From Microbacterium hydrocarbonoxydans (GTDB taxonomy: Bacteria > Actinomycetota > Actinomycetes > Actinomycetales > Microbacteriaceae): a DNA stretch of 64,000 nt. Below are positions 32,363 through 41,381 of this stretch, in pieces. The stretch spans positions 62,001-126,000 of the forward strand of contig NZ_JYJB01000008.1 of NCBI RefSeq assembly GCF_000956475.1, written 5' to 3'. Position 1 is the stretch's first letter. Every line of letters begins with the position of its first letter. A program made the translations under genes and the position numbers. The notes under the pieces are model-generated. The model saw nothing but the letters and a program-made list of their open reading frames with translations. It searched no databases and was not told the DNA's origin.

Positions 32363-35299
32363 ATGATCCCCCCACTGAACCCTTCTCCCGGCATCCGTCG
32401 GCGAGCCCGCGCCACCGCGGGCGTCGCGCTCGGCGCCGCCCTGATGATCGGATGCATCTGCCTGCCTGCCATGGCCGCCGAGAACACGCCCGGCGATGAG
32501 CAGTACCGGCCGCTCGTGCACTTCACGCCCGAGCAGAACTGGATGAACGACCCCAACGGGCTCGTGTATGTCGACGGCACCTATCACCTGTTCTTCCAGC
32601 ACAATCCGCAGGGCACGACCTGGGGCAACATGAGCTGGGGGCACGCCACGTCGACCGACCTCCTGCACTGGACGCAGCAGCCCCTCGCGATCCCGCAGAC
32701 CTTCGACGATCAGGGCCGCCCGATCGAGGACATCTTCTCGGGCTCGATCGTCGTGGATCACGACAACTCGGCAGGATTCGGGCCCGCGGGCTCCAGCCCG
32801 ATGGTGGCGATCTACACCTCCGCGTACACGCCCCAGCATCCGGAGCACGCGGGAGTGCAGGCGCAGTCGCTCGCCTACAGCCTCGACGACGGCCAGACCT
32901 GGACGAAGTACGAGGGCAACCCCGTGCTCGATCGCGGCTCCGCGAACTTCCGCGACCCGAAGGTCTTCCGGTACGACGGCCCGGCCGGAGAGTACTGGGT
33001 GATGGTCGCGGTCGAAGCGCTTGAGCACAAGGTCGTGATCTCCAAGAGCACCGATCTGAAGAACTGGGAGCACCTGTCGGACTTCGGCCCGGCGAACGCG
33101 ACCGGCGGCATCTGGGAGTGCCCCGACCTGTTCCCGCTCCCGGTCGACGGCGACCCGTCGAACACGAAGTGGGTCATGGTGGTGAACCTGAACCCCGGCG
33201 GGCCGAACGGCGGCAGCACAGGGCAGTACTTCGTCGGCGACTTCGACGGCACGACCTTCACCTCCGAGACGACGGATGCCGCGCCCGCAGCTCCTGAAGG
33301 GCGCGTGTTCGGCGGATTCGACGACGGCGACTTCGACGGATGGACCGTGCGCAACGACCCGTCGAGCGACGTCGCAGGCCCCTGGGGCGCAGCGCCCGCG
33401 ACCGGCACGATCCCCGGCCAGCAGGCGGTGTCGGGCTGGGTGGGAGCGGGGCTCGTGAACGGGTTCCTCGGCGGCGACGCCCCGACCGGCACGCTCGAGT
33501 CTCCCGAGTTCACGATCGACGACGACTACATCGACCTGCTCGTCGGCGGCGGCGATCACCCGCACGTCGACGGCGCGCAGCTCTCCAACGAGCCGCCGGC
33601 CGGCTCCGCCACCCTGTTCGACTTCGAGCTGCCCGAGGGGCAGAACCTCGCCGAGTCGGGCTGGGCACTCTCGGGCGATTTCGCCACCGACCCCGACCGC
33701 AGCCCGTCGACACAGGGTGGCGAAGGCTACCTCGGCACGCGCCGTATCAACACCTTCGAAGCGGGGCCCGCCGGCGACGCGAACCGCGGCGACATGACCT
33801 CGCCGGCGTTCACGATCGACGGCGACTACGTGTCGTTCCTGATCGGCGGCGGCCGGAGGGCCGACGGATCGCTGCAGGCCGAGCTGCTCGTCGACGGCCA
33901 GGTCGTCCGCACTCAGACCGGAGCGAACTCCGGCAGCCTGAACTGGGCATCGTGGAACGTCGCCGACCTTCAGGGACAGCAGGCCGAGATCCGCATCCAT
34001 GACGACGCAGACGGCGGATGGGGCCATCTGACGTTCGACAACGCCGTGATCGGCGACGCGCCGGCGCAGGTGCGCTCCGACGAGACGTCGGTGAACCTCG
34101 TGGTCGACGGGCGCGTCGTGCGCACCGCCACCGGCTCGAACAGCGAAGCGCTGAGCTGGAGGTCGTGGAACGTCGCCGACCTCCGCGGTCAGCAGGCCAG
34201 GATCGTCGCGATCGACAACAACCGAGGCGGCTGGGGGCATCTGCTCCTCGATCAGGTCACCTTCTCCTCTGCGGGGGTGCCGCTCCCGGCGGACGGGTAC
34301 GACTGGCTCGACTGGGGCCGCGACTACTACGCCGGGGTCTCGTATTCGGGCACGCCCGACCCCGGCTCGCGCGTCATGCAGGCGTGGATGAACGACTGGG
34401 ATTACGCGGGAGACATCCCGACGTCGACGTGGCGCAGCTCGATGGCGCTTCCCCGCGAGGTGCGACTCGTGAGCACGCCGGAGGGGCCGCGTCTGAGCCA
34501 GAGCGTCGTGCCGCAGATCGACGGCCAGCTCGACCTGAGCCGCACGCAGACCCGCACGGGTGTCGAGGTCGACGGGCCGACCGCCCTCGACCTCGAGGGG
34601 GAGGTCGCCAAGATCGACGTCGTCCTGGAACCGGGGGCGGCGCAGAAGGCCGGCATCACGGTCTTCGGCGATGAGACGAGCGGCACGCGAATCGGGTACG
34701 ACACCGCCGAGCAGCGCGTGTTCATCGATCGCACCGCCTCCGGGAATGTCGGCTTCAACCCGTCGTTCGCGTCGGTCGACGACGCACCTCTGCCGCGCGC
34801 CTCGCTCGCGGCAGACGGATCGGTGACGCTGGAGCTCTACATCGATCGAGCATCCGTCGAGCTGTTCACGGCCGGCGGACGGGTGACGCTCACCGACCAG
34901 GTGTTCCCGAACGAGGGAGCGACCGAGATCTCGGCGTGGTCCCAGGGAGGCGCAGCCCGGATCCGCAGCATAGCGGTGACGCCGATCGCGCCGACGATGT
35001 GGCAGAGCGCGGAGGACGGGGCGACGGCTCCCCCGGCGAGGGGAAAGCTCTCGGAGTCGAAGGCCTCCGACGGCTTCACTGTCAGCATGACCCAGAAGAA
35101 GGGCGAGGACGCGACGGTGTTCCGGCTGTATGAGAACGGAACGCTGATCTCCACCACGCCTCTCGATGCAGATGCCGGGCAGCGCTCGGTGGACGTGCAC
35201 CTGACCGCGCGTGCGCCCGGGACGTACGTCTACACGGGAGAGCTGGAGAACTCGCGAGGCGTGACGGCGACCTCGAGCACGAAGGTGAAGGTGAAGTGA
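32363..35299 (+). CDS. Secreted glycoside hydrolase family 32 fructanase (levanase/inulinase type) with a large inserted module
   Basis: A 978-residue exported enzyme hydrolysing beta-fructans or sucrose. A signal peptide ends near AMAAENTPG. The GH32 five-bladed propeller has nucleophile Asp63 (WMNDPNG), the RDP motif (197-199) and acid/base Glu252 (WECPDLF). Blade 4 is followed by an insertion of about 320 residues (316-636) in which one beta-sandwich module (GGFDDGDFDGW to IDLLVGGGDHPHVDG, then NLVVDGRVVRTATG to GGWGHLLLDQVTF) appears split by a full second copy (416-565). The propeller resumes at DWLDWGRDYYAGVSY. A GH32_C sandwich and an 85-residue C-terminal domain follow. SD AAGGAG supports the ATG. 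There is no wall anchor. Levan or inulin specificity cannot be decided. Confidence 0.92.
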   Translation: MIPPLNPSPGIRRRARATAGVALGAALMIGCICLPAMAAENTPGDEQYRPLVHFTPEQNWMNDPNGLVYVDGTYHLFFQHNPQGTTWGNMSWGHATSTDLLHWTQQPLAIPQTFDDQGRPIEDIFSGSIVVDHDNSAGFGPAGSSPMVAIYTSAYTPQHPEHAGVQAQSLAYSLDDGQTWTKYEGNPVLDRGSANFRDPKVFRYDGPAGEYWVMVAVEALEHKVVISKSTDLKNWEHLSDFGPANATGGIWECPDLFPLPVDGDPSNTKWVMVVNLNPGGPNGGSTGQYFVGDFDGTTFTSETTDAAPAAPEGRVFGGFDDGDFDGWTVRNDPSSDVAGPWGAAPATGTIPGQQAVSGWVGAGLVNGFLGGDAPTGTLESPEFTIDDDYIDLLVGGGDHPHVDGAQLSNEPPAGSATLFDFELPEGQNLAESGWALSGDFATDPDRSPSTQGGEGYLGTRRINTFEAGPAGDANRGDMTSPAFTIDGDYVSFLIGGGRRADGSLQAELLVDGQVVRTQTGANSGSLNWASWNVADLQGQQAEIRIHDDADGGWGHLTFDNAVIGDAPAQVRSDETSVNLVVDGRVVRTATGSNSEALSWRSWNVADLRGQQARIVAIDNNRGGWGHLLLDQVTFSSAGVPLPADGYDWLDWGRDYYAGVSYSGTPDPGSRVMQAWMNDWDYAGDIPTSTWRSSMALPREVRLVSTPEGPRLSQSVVPQIDGQLDLSRTQTRTGVEVDGPTALDLEGEVAKIDVVLEPGAAQKAGITVFGDETSGTRIGYDTAEQRVFIDRTASGNVGFNPSFASVDDAPLPRASLAADGSVTLELYIDRASVELFTAGGRVTLTDQVFPNEGATEISAWSQGGAARIRSIAVTPIAPTMWQSAEDGATAPPARGKLSESKASDGFTVSMTQKKGEDATVFRLYENGTLISTTPLDADAGQRSVDVHLTARAPGTYVYTGELENSRGVTATSSTKVKVK

Positions 35300-35343
35300 T
35301 CCGGGTCTGAGCAGGAGAGCGGATGCCGCGGCGCCCCGTCGCG

Positions 35344-35415
35344 GCATCCGCTTGCGTCGCAGCATCCGCCCGCGTCGCAGCATCCGCCCGCGTCGCAGCA
35401 TCCGCCCGCGTCGCC
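35344..35415. repeat. Tandem repeat, four 18-bp units
   Basis: The unit GCATCCGCCCGCGTCGCA is present four times in a row; the first differs at two positions and the last ends in C. There is no spacer variation, so it is not a CRISPR. It abuts nested-dyad locus C. Confidence 0.9.
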
Positions 35416-35494
35416 GAGACCCCCAGTTCGTGCCGAGACCCCCAGTTGTTCGCGCGAATAAGTGGGGGTCTCGGCAACATGTGGGGGTCTCGGC
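35413..35494. repeat. Nested-dyad repeat, locus C (GCCGAGACCCCCA subfamily)
   Basis: The inner stem TGCCGAGACCCCCA (35431-35444) pairs perfectly with 35463-35476; the outer stem GCCGAGACCCCCA (35413-35425) pairs perfectly with 35482-35494. The inner loop contains TTCGCGCGAA. Locus D at 46303 has the same core and a similar loop. It follows the GH32 gene and may end its transcript. Confidence 0.85.
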
Positions 35495-35617
35495 AGGCAC
35501 GACGAGCACGCCGGAAGTCATTTCTCGTCTCAGGGAATATGCATGCACATACATGCGTTTAGGTTCGATGTAACCCGGACGAAGGAGTCCGATCCGCTCC
35601 TTCTGAAAGGCACTTCA

Positions 35618-36205
35618 ATGAGCACTCCCGTTCTCGACCGCACCGCCCCCACCGAGCACCCCGTTCTCGACGTGCTCGCAGGACGCTGGAGCCCCCGCGC
35701 CTACGACGCCGCCAACGAGATCGACGAGGCCAAGCTGAACGCCGCCCTCGAGGCAGCGCGCTGGTCGCCGTCCGCCTACAACCTGCAGCCGTGGCGCTTC
35801 ATCGTCGCCCACCGCGGCACCGCGCTCTTCGACCAGGTCGTCAGCTCGCTCGTCGAGTTCAACCAGCTCTGGGCAGCCAACGCCGCTGTGCTGATCGTCT
35901 CGATCGCCGAGACCGAGTCCGAGGACGGCAAGCCGATCAGCCACGCCGTCTACGACCTCGGCCAGGCCGTCGCCCACTTCTCGGTGCAGGCGCACCACGA
36001 GGGCCTCGTCGTGCACCAGATGAGCGGATTCGACCCCGAGGTCGTGCGCGAGTTCGCCGACCTGGAGCCGCGCTTCAGCCCCACCACGGTCATCGCCGTG
36101 GGCGAGCTCGGCGATGCATCCGGTCTTCCCGAGGGCCTGCAGCAGGCGGAGACCGCTCCGCGCGTACGCCGCCCGATCGCCGAGACGGTCATCCTCAGCG
36201 CCTGA
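35618..36205 (+). CDS. Nitroreductase family protein
   Basis: A 195-residue FMN-dependent nitroreductase-fold protein. The flavin-binding N-terminus reads LAGRWSPRAYDAANEIDEAKLNAALEAARWSPSAYNLQPWRFIV, and VYDLGQAVAHFSVQAHHEGLVVHQMSGFD is the second family block. It reduces nitro compounds, quinones or similar with NAD(P)H; the physiological substrate is unknown. The ATG at 35618 has SD GAAAGG at 7 nt. It is a single gene ending in a strong bidirectional hairpin. Confidence 0.9.
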   Translation: MSTPVLDRTAPTEHPVLDVLAGRWSPRAYDAANEIDEAKLNAALEAARWSPSAYNLQPWRFIVAHRGTALFDQVVSSLVEFNQLWAANAAVLIVSIAETESEDGKPISHAVYDLGQAVAHFSVQAHHEGLVVHQMSGFDPEVVREFADLEPRFSPTTVIAVGELGDASGLPEGLQQAETAPRVRRPIAETVILSA

Positions 36206-36225
36206 GGACATACGCCCTCGCGCGT

Positions 36226-36262
36226 CGACGCCCCTGCTCAGCATCGCTGAGCAGGGGCGTCG
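36226..36262. terminator. Bidirectional intrinsic terminator
   Basis: A perfect 17-bp stem, CGACGCCCCTGCTCAGC (36226-36242) and 36246-36262, has a 3-nt loop and lies between the convergent nitroreductase and GH15 genes. The core CGACGCCCC is shared with nested-dyad loci A and B. Confidence 0.75.
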
Positions 36263-36283
36263 ATCTGTCAGGACGCTCCGCCC

Positions 36284-38080
36284 TCAGCGCGGGCGGTGCG
36301 CGCTGCGCGCCAGAGCGTCGGCGGCGCGCACGAGCGCCAGATGCGAGAAGGCCTGCGGCGTGTTCCCGAGCTGCCGGCCGGCGACCGTGTCGTACTCCTC
36401 CGACAGCATCCCGACGTCATTCGTCAGACCGCACAGCCGGTCCATGAGCGCGTGGGCCTCTTCGTGCCGGCCGGTGACGGCGTACTGCTCGACGAGCCAG
36501 AACGAGCAGGCGAGGAAGGCCCCCTCCGTTCCGGCGAGACCGTCAACGCCGGTGTCTGTGCGGTAGCGCCGTACCAGCCCGTCGGGCATGAGGGTCTGCT
36601 CGATGCGCTCGACCGTCGCGAGCATGCGCGGGTCATCCGGCCGGCAGTACCCGACCTGCGGGAGCAGCAGCAGCGAGGCGTCGACCTCGGTCGTGCCGTA
36701 GTACTGCACGAAGTGCCCCTCGACGACGCCTTGCTCGTCGATCTCGTGCCGCATCCGATCGCGCAGTCCGCGCCAGCGCTCGACCGGACCCTCCAGGCCG
36801 AAGTCCTCGACAGCGCGCACGGCCCGATCGAACGCCGCCCAGATCATGACGCGGGAGTGCGTGAAGTGGTGCGGATCGCCGCGGATCTCCCACAGCCCCT
36901 GGTCGGGCCGCTCGATCTGCTCTGACGCGAACCGCACCAGCTGCCGCTCGAGCGGCCACGAGAACTCCGACTCGTCGAGACCCGCCGCGCGCGCGGCCGA
37001 GAGCGTCACGAGCACCTCGCCGACGACATCCGCCTGATACTGCGCGGCCGCGCCGTTGCCCACGCGCACCGGCGACGACTTCTCGAAGCCGGGGAACCCC
37101 GGCAGCACGCGCTCGAGCAGGTCACGCTCCCCCGCGAGGCCGTACATGATCTGCAGGTCGGCCGGGTCGCCGGCGACCGCGCGCAGCAGCCACTCGCGCC
37201 AGCGATCGGCGACCGTGAGGAAGCCGTGATCGAGCAGCGCCTCCAGCGTGAGCGCCGCATCGCGCAGCCAGACGTAGCGGTAATCCCAGTTGCGCACTCC
37301 GCCGATCTCCTCGGGCAGCGCCATGGTCGCGGCGGCCGCGATGCCTCCGGTCTCGTGATTGGTCAGTGCACGAAGCAGCAGCAGCGAGCGCACGACGTCG
37401 CCGCGCCTGGGGCCGTCGTGCGAGATGCGGTCGGCCCAGCTCTGCCACCAGTCCTTCGTGCGCTCGACCTCGTCGTCGACCACGAGAGGGGCCGGCACCT
37501 CGCGATGCGAGGGGAACCAGGTCAGCTGCAGATCTCGCTCGTCTCCGGCCGACACGGTCAGCTCGCCGCGGTGCTGGTGGTCGACGGCTGTCAGCTGCGC
37601 GCCGCGAAAGGCCACGGCATCCGGCCCGCCCATCGCAACCAGGCAGGGCTCGTCAGCGGTGCCCGTCTGCCGCACCCACGGCATGCCTCGTGCGTAGTCG
37701 AAGCGGATGCTGATCTGCTGCACGAAGTCCATCTCGCCCTGCACGCCGACGATGCGGCGGACGAGGTCGGTGCGGCGGATCGCGACGTCGGGGTCGAGCC
37801 CGATCGGCATGAAGTCGTGCACCTCGGCGATCGCGTCATCGAGCTCCCAGCGGGTGATGAGCACGAAGGTGTCGCCGTCGTAGCGACGGCTGCATTCGGC
37901 ATCGGCGTCGGCCGGATGCAGCTCCCACCGGCCGTGCGCCTCGTCGCCGAGAAGTGCGCCGAACACCGACGGGGAGTCGAGACGCGGCAGGCACAGCCAG
38001 TCGATGCTCCCTGTCCTCGACACCAGCGCCGCGGTGCGGCAGTTGCTCAGAAGTGCGTAGTCCTCGATGCGGGCAGCCAT
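36284..38080 (-). CDS. Glycoside hydrolase family 15 protein (glucoamylase/trehalase type)
   Basis: A 598-residue cytoplasmic enzyme without signal peptide. The N-terminal trehalase-like domain begins IEDYALLSNCRTAALVSRTGSIDWLCLPRLDSPSVFGALLG. The (alpha/alpha)6 catalytic barrel has GGVRNWDYRYVWLRDAALTLEALL and a C-terminal LSEEYDT with the catalytic Glu. Proteins of this shape in actinobacteria include trehalases as well as glucoamylase-like enzymes of unproven substrate, so trehalose or short alpha-glucans are the candidates. The start may be leaderless: CACACT lies 6 nt before the ATG. Confidence 0.9.
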   Translation of the reverse strand: MAARIEDYALLSNCRTAALVSRTGSIDWLCLPRLDSPSVFGALLGDEAHGRWELHPADADAECSRRYDGDTFVLITRWELDDAIAEVHDFMPIGLDPDVAIRRTDLVRRIVGVQGEMDFVQQISIRFDYARGMPWVRQTGTADEPCLVAMGGPDAVAFRGAQLTAVDHQHRGELTVSAGDERDLQLTWFPSHREVPAPLVVDDEVERTKDWWQSWADRISHDGPRRGDVVRSLLLLRALTNHETGGIAAAATMALPEEIGGVRNWDYRYVWLRDAALTLEALLDHGFLTVADRWREWLLRAVAGDPADLQIMYGLAGERDLLERVLPGFPGFEKSSPVRVGNGAAAQYQADVVGEVLVTLSAARAAGLDESEFSWPLERQLVRFASEQIERPDQGLWEIRGDPHHFTHSRVMIWAAFDRAVRAVEDFGLEGPVERWRGLRDRMRHEIDEQGVVEGHFVQYYGTTEVDASLLLLPQVGYCRPDDPRMLATVERIEQTLMPDGLVRRYRTDTGVDGLAGTEGAFLACSFWLVEQYAVTGRHEEAHALMDRLCGLTNDVGMLSEEYDTVAGRQLGNTPQAFSHLALVRAADALARSAHRPR

Positions 38081-38159
38081 GACCGGAGTGTGTCATCTCG
38101 CGGCATCCGACTCAAGCTCGCCGCTCAGTGCACGGACGCACGCACCCGCCCCCGGCCCA

Positions 38160-38231
38160 CGCCCCACCTGCGAGTCGACGCCCCATCTGACGGACGTGTG
38201 CCAGATGGGGCGTCGACGCTCAGATGGGGCG
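38160..38231. repeat. Nested-dyad repeat, locus B (GACGCCCCATC subfamily)
   Basis: The inner stem GTCGACGCCCCATCTG (38174-38189) pairs perfectly with 38202-38217 around ACGGACGTGTGC. An outer stem, CGCCCCACCTG (38160-38170) with 38221-38231, has one mismatch. It lies directly after the NCS2 permease stop, upstream of the GH15 gene, and probably terminates the permease transcript. Confidence 0.85.
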
Positions 38232-38237
38232 CCGGGG

Positions 38238-39698
38238 TCAGTGCGCGGGTCGTTCGACGATGACCTCGTTGCCTTCCTTGTCGACGACCTTGCCGTCGAC
38301 GACGGAATCGCCGTCCTCGAGGGCGTCGAGGATCGCGACGGGGATGCTGCGGGTCGGCGCCGACACGAACGCGTTCTTGCGCTTCGCGCTGCCGAGGTGG
38401 TTGAACAGCAGGTTCAGCAGGATAGCGGCCACGGCAGCGGAGCTGATGCCCGAGTGGAAGATCGTCACGAACCACGACGGCATCTGGTCGTAGATGGTCG
38501 GCGCGGCGATCGGCAGCATGCCGATGCCCAGCGCGGACGCCACGATCACCAGGTTCATGTTGTCGCGGTACTCGACCTTGGCGAGGGTGCGGATGCCGGA
38601 TGCCGCGACCGAGCCGAACAGGACGATGCCGGCTCCGCCCAGGACGGGAGAGGGGACCGCGGCCACGACGCGGCCGAGCACGGGCAGCAGACCGAGGATC
38701 ACGAGCACGGCGCCGCCGGCGGTGACCACGAAGCGGCTCTTGACGCCGGTGATGGCGACCAGGCCGACGTTCTGCGCGAACGCCGACTGCGTGAAGGTGC
38801 CGAACACGGGCGAGACCGCGCTCGAGAGCATGTCGGCACGCAGGCCCGCAGCGATCCGCTTGGAGTCGACCTTGGTGCCGACGATCTCGCTCACTGCGAG
38901 GATGTCGGCCGTCGTCTCGGTCAGCGTCACGAGGATCACGATGAACATCGAGATGATGCCCGCGATCTCGAACGTAGGCAGGCCGAACGCGAAGGGGGTG
39001 GGCAGCGCGAAGACCGGTCCTTGGCCGACGGTGCTGAAGTCGGCCTTTCCGATGATCACCGCGAATATCGTGCCGATCACGATCGCGAGCAGGATGGCGA
39101 GGCGCGAGATGGCGCCGACGCGGACCTTGCTGAGCACCAGCACGATTACGAAGGTGACGCCGGCGAGCATGAGGTTTTCGGGAGAGCCGAAGTCGTCGGC
39201 GTTGCGATTGCCGCCCATCGCCCAGCCTGCCGCGACCGGCAGCAGGGTGAGTCCGATCGTGGTGATGACGACTCCGGTGACCACGGGCGGGAAGAAGCGG
39301 ATGATCGTCGCGAACACCGGCGCGATCAGCAGGCCGATGATGGATGCCACGATCACCGCGCCGAACACTGCCGGGAGCCCGCCACCGCTCGTGACGATCG
39401 CGCCCATGGTGGCGACGCCCGCGAACGACACACCCTGCACGAGCGGCAGCTGCGATCCGAAGAACGGGATGCCGACGGTCTGCAGGATCGTCGCAAGACC
39501 GCCCATGAAGAGGCATGCGGCGATGAGCACGCCGATCTCGGTGCTGTCGAGGCCGGCGATCTGGCCGATGATGAGCGGCGGGGCGATGATGCCGCCGTAC
39601 ATCGTGAGCACGTGCTGGAGCCCGTAGGCGATCGTGGAGCCGAGTGGCAGTCGCTCGTCTTCGGGGCGGCGGCCGGGGGCCTTGGTCTGTTTCGTCAT
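38238..39698 (-). CDS. NCS2 family purine (xanthine/uric acid) permease, copy 1
   Basis: A 486-residue membrane protein with about 14 helices. NCS2 signatures are GLQHVLTMYGGIIAPPLIIG, PFFGSQLPLVQGVSFAGVATM, TETTADILAVSEIVG and the QNVGLVAITGVKSRFV loop of nucleobase-ascorbate transporters (QNxGxxxxT). ATG 39698 follows a GAGG SD. It lies 53 bp after the purine deaminase gene on the same strand, so the two are one operon, and it should import xanthine, uric acid or guanine. A paralogue with the same blocks is at 62388. Confidence 0.93.
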   Translation of the reverse strand: MTKQTKAPGRRPEDERLPLGSTIAYGLQHVLTMYGGIIAPPLIIGQIAGLDSTEIGVLIAACLFMGGLATILQTVGIPFFGSQLPLVQGVSFAGVATMGAIVTSGGGLPAVFGAVIVASIIGLLIAPVFATIIRFFPPVVTGVVITTIGLTLLPVAAGWAMGGNRNADDFGSPENLMLAGVTFVIVLVLSKVRVGAISRLAILLAIVIGTIFAVIIGKADFSTVGQGPVFALPTPFAFGLPTFEIAGIISMFIVILVTLTETTADILAVSEIVGTKVDSKRIAAGLRADMLSSAVSPVFGTFTQSAFAQNVGLVAITGVKSRFVVTAGGAVLVILGLLPVLGRVVAAVPSPVLGGAGIVLFGSVAASGIRTLAKVEYRDNMNLVIVASALGIGMLPIAAPTIYDQMPSWFVTIFHSGISSAAVAAILLNLLFNHLGSAKRKNAFVSAPTRSIPVAILDALEDGDSVVDGKVVDKEGNEVIVERPAH

Positions 39699-39751
39699 GG
39701 CGACCTCTTCGTCGTGTGTTCCGGGTTCGGGTGGGTGGTCGGGGTTCGGGG

Positions 39752-41119
39752 TCAGACCTGCCGCGCGAGAAGGCTGCGGGCGGCCTCGCTGTGGTGGGCG
39801 ATGAGACGGGGCACGTCGAGGTCGGCGATCTGCCCGTCGAGCACTCGCCAGCGACCGGCGACCATCACGCGGTCGGCGCGGTCGGCGCCGCACAGGAGCA
39901 GAGCGGCGACCGGGTCGTGGCTGCCCGAGAAGCGCAGCTCGTCGAGAGTGAACATCGCGAGGTCGGCCTGCATGCCGGGGGCAAGAGCGCCGATGTCGCT
40001 GCGTCCGAGGGCTCTGGCAGAGCCCGCGGTCGCCCAGCCGAGGGCGCGCTCGGGCGTGATCGCGGCGGCGCCGTAGCGCAGACGCTGCAGGTACAGCGCC
40101 TGGCGGACCTCCTGGATCATGTTCGAGCCGTCGTTCGAGGCCGAGCCGTCGACACCGAGGCCCACGGGTGCGCCGGCCTCCTCGAGTTCGAGCGCGCGGG
40201 CGATGCCCGAGGCGAGGCGCATGTTCGACGTCGCGCAGTGCGACACCGCGGTGCCGGCGGCTCCCAGCCGGGCGATCTCGGCATCGTCGAAATGGATGCC
40301 GTGCGCCAGCCAGGTGCGATCCGAGAGCCAGCCGACGCTCTCCAGGTAATCGACCGTGCGCAGACCGAACGTCTCGCGACAGAAGTCCTCTTCGTCGAGG
40401 GTCTCGGCGAGGTGGGTGTGCAGGCGCACATCGAGCCGCTCGGCGAGGGCAGCCGTGTCTCGCATGACGCCGGTGGTGACCGAGAACGGCGAGCACGGCG
40501 CGAGGCCGATCTGCACGAAGGCGCCCTCGCCGCGCTCGTGATACGCGCCGATCAGGCGCTCGCTGTCGGCGAGGATGATGTCGGCATCCTGCACGGTGCG
40601 CTGCGGGGGCAGGCCCCCCTCATCCTCCCCCAGCGACATCGAGCCGCGGGTCAGCATGGCGCGCATGCCGAGCTTTCGCACGACGTCGACCTGCACGTCG
40701 ACGGCCTCTTCGAGGCCGTCCGGGAAGAGGTAGTGGTGATCGGCGGCCGTCGTGCAGCCCGAGAGAAGCAGTTCGGCGAGCGCGACGGTCGTGGCGAGCT
40801 CGAGATCACGGGGCGTGAGGCCGGCCCACACGCCGTAGAGGCCCTTCAACCAGGGGAAGAGCTCGGCGCTGACGACCGGCCGCCAGGCGCGTGTGAGCGT
40901 CTGGTAGAAGTGGTGGTGGGTGTTGATGAGTCCGGGGATGACGACGTGCCGAGAAGCGTCGAACACCTGATCGACGGGCGCGGAGGGCGCTCCGCCTGCC
41001 GGTACGAGCTCGCGAACGAGGGCGCCCTCGAGGACGATGCCGCCCGCGGCATCCGCATCGGTCCCGGTGTACACACCGAGGGGGTTCTTCAGCCAGGTGC
41101 TGGCGATTGACTGCGACAT
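39752..41119 (-). CDS. Amidohydrolase, 8-oxoguanine/guanine deaminase type
   Basis: A 455-residue metal-dependent amidohydrolase. Zinc ligands are seen in GLINTHHHFYQTLTRAW, HTHLAETLDEE (His), SDRTWLAHGIHFDD (His) and GLGVDGSASND (Asp). The cluster-type protein TRZ/AtzB family includes 8-oxoguanine deaminases and hydroxyatrazine hydrolases, which share the NTHHHFYQTLTRA segment. The start ATG at 41119 has GGAG 6 nt upstream. Coupled to a purine permease, it most likely deaminates guanine or 8-oxoguanine to xanthine or urate. The promoter region has a weaker IclR-like site. Confidence 0.87.
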   Translation of the reverse strand: MSQSIASTWLKNPLGVYTGTDADAAGGIVLEGALVRELVPAGGAPSAPVDQVFDASRHVVIPGLINTHHHFYQTLTRAWRPVVSAELFPWLKGLYGVWAGLTPRDLELATTVALAELLLSGCTTAADHHYLFPDGLEEAVDVQVDVVRKLGMRAMLTRGSMSLGEDEGGLPPQRTVQDADIILADSERLIGAYHERGEGAFVQIGLAPCSPFSVTTGVMRDTAALAERLDVRLHTHLAETLDEEDFCRETFGLRTVDYLESVGWLSDRTWLAHGIHFDDAEIARLGAAGTAVSHCATSNMRLASGIARALELEEAGAPVGLGVDGSASNDGSNMIQEVRQALYLQRLRYGAAAITPERALGWATAGSARALGRSDIGALAPGMQADLAMFTLDELRFSGSHDPVAALLLCGADRADRVMVAGRWRVLDGQIADLDVPRLIAHHSEAARSLLARQV

Positions 41120-41246
41120 GAGCGACTCCATCTGTGACGGTGGAGCCGGGGAGCGGCCCCACGTGGGGCCAGCTCAGTTTCCCTGTCTGCTGATCCAGGT
41201 GCCCCGTCATCGGAACAGTTCAGGTCTACCAGTCACGCTTCGAACG

Positions 41247-41294
41247 AGTCAAGACTTTTCTCATATCTCGGACTCGTAATTTCACATCTTGGAA
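41247..41294 (-). promoter_or_regulatory. Promoter region of the purine deaminase operon with IclR-like site
   Basis: On the minus strand the sequence TTCCAAGATGTGAAAT (41294-41279) matches the motif TTyCAynATnCGAAA except at one or two positions. It lies upstream of a -35 TTGACT (41252-41247); a -10 would fall 18 nt further (TAGACC). Being upstream of the -35, the site would fit activation or looping better than simple repression. Confidence 0.35.
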
Positions 41295-41368
41295 GCTCTG
41301 TAGGGTGTGATGGTCTACCAAATGCCTTCTCGCATCGCCAGAGGGTGGCCATTCCGGGCCGATCGGGC

Positions 41369-41374
41369 TAACGT
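41369..41374 (+). promoter_or_regulatory. -10 element, leaderless promoter of zwf
   Basis: TAACGT followed by 7 nt (cctggcc) and the ATG at 41382. This decides against upstream in-frame starts at 41307-41322. Confidence 0.5.
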
Positions 41375-41381
41375 CCTGGCC

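Larger units (their letters stand above)
35300..35617. other. 318-bp gene-free stretch between GH32 and nitroreductase genes
   Basis: It holds four 18-bp tandem repeats (35344-35415), nested-dyad repeat locus C (35413-35494) and an AT-richer tail. The tail has GCATG-N6-CATGC (35541-35556) and TAGGTT, which probably contain the nitroreductase promoter and a regulator site. I see no gene in it. Confidence 0.7.

Noticed and set aside
35344..35415. Possible CRISPR array
   Set aside because: Units are contiguous 18-mers without unique spacers, and no cas gene is present.
32330..35554. A 1074-codon minus-strand open frame opposite the GH32 gene
   Set aside because: No start context or motifs; the opposite strand has catalytic GH32 motifs.
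41307..41381. Upstream starts of zwf (41307-41322)
   Set aside because: The extra 25 residues precede the conserved N-terminal beta strand, and the TAACGT -10 lies inside this stretch.
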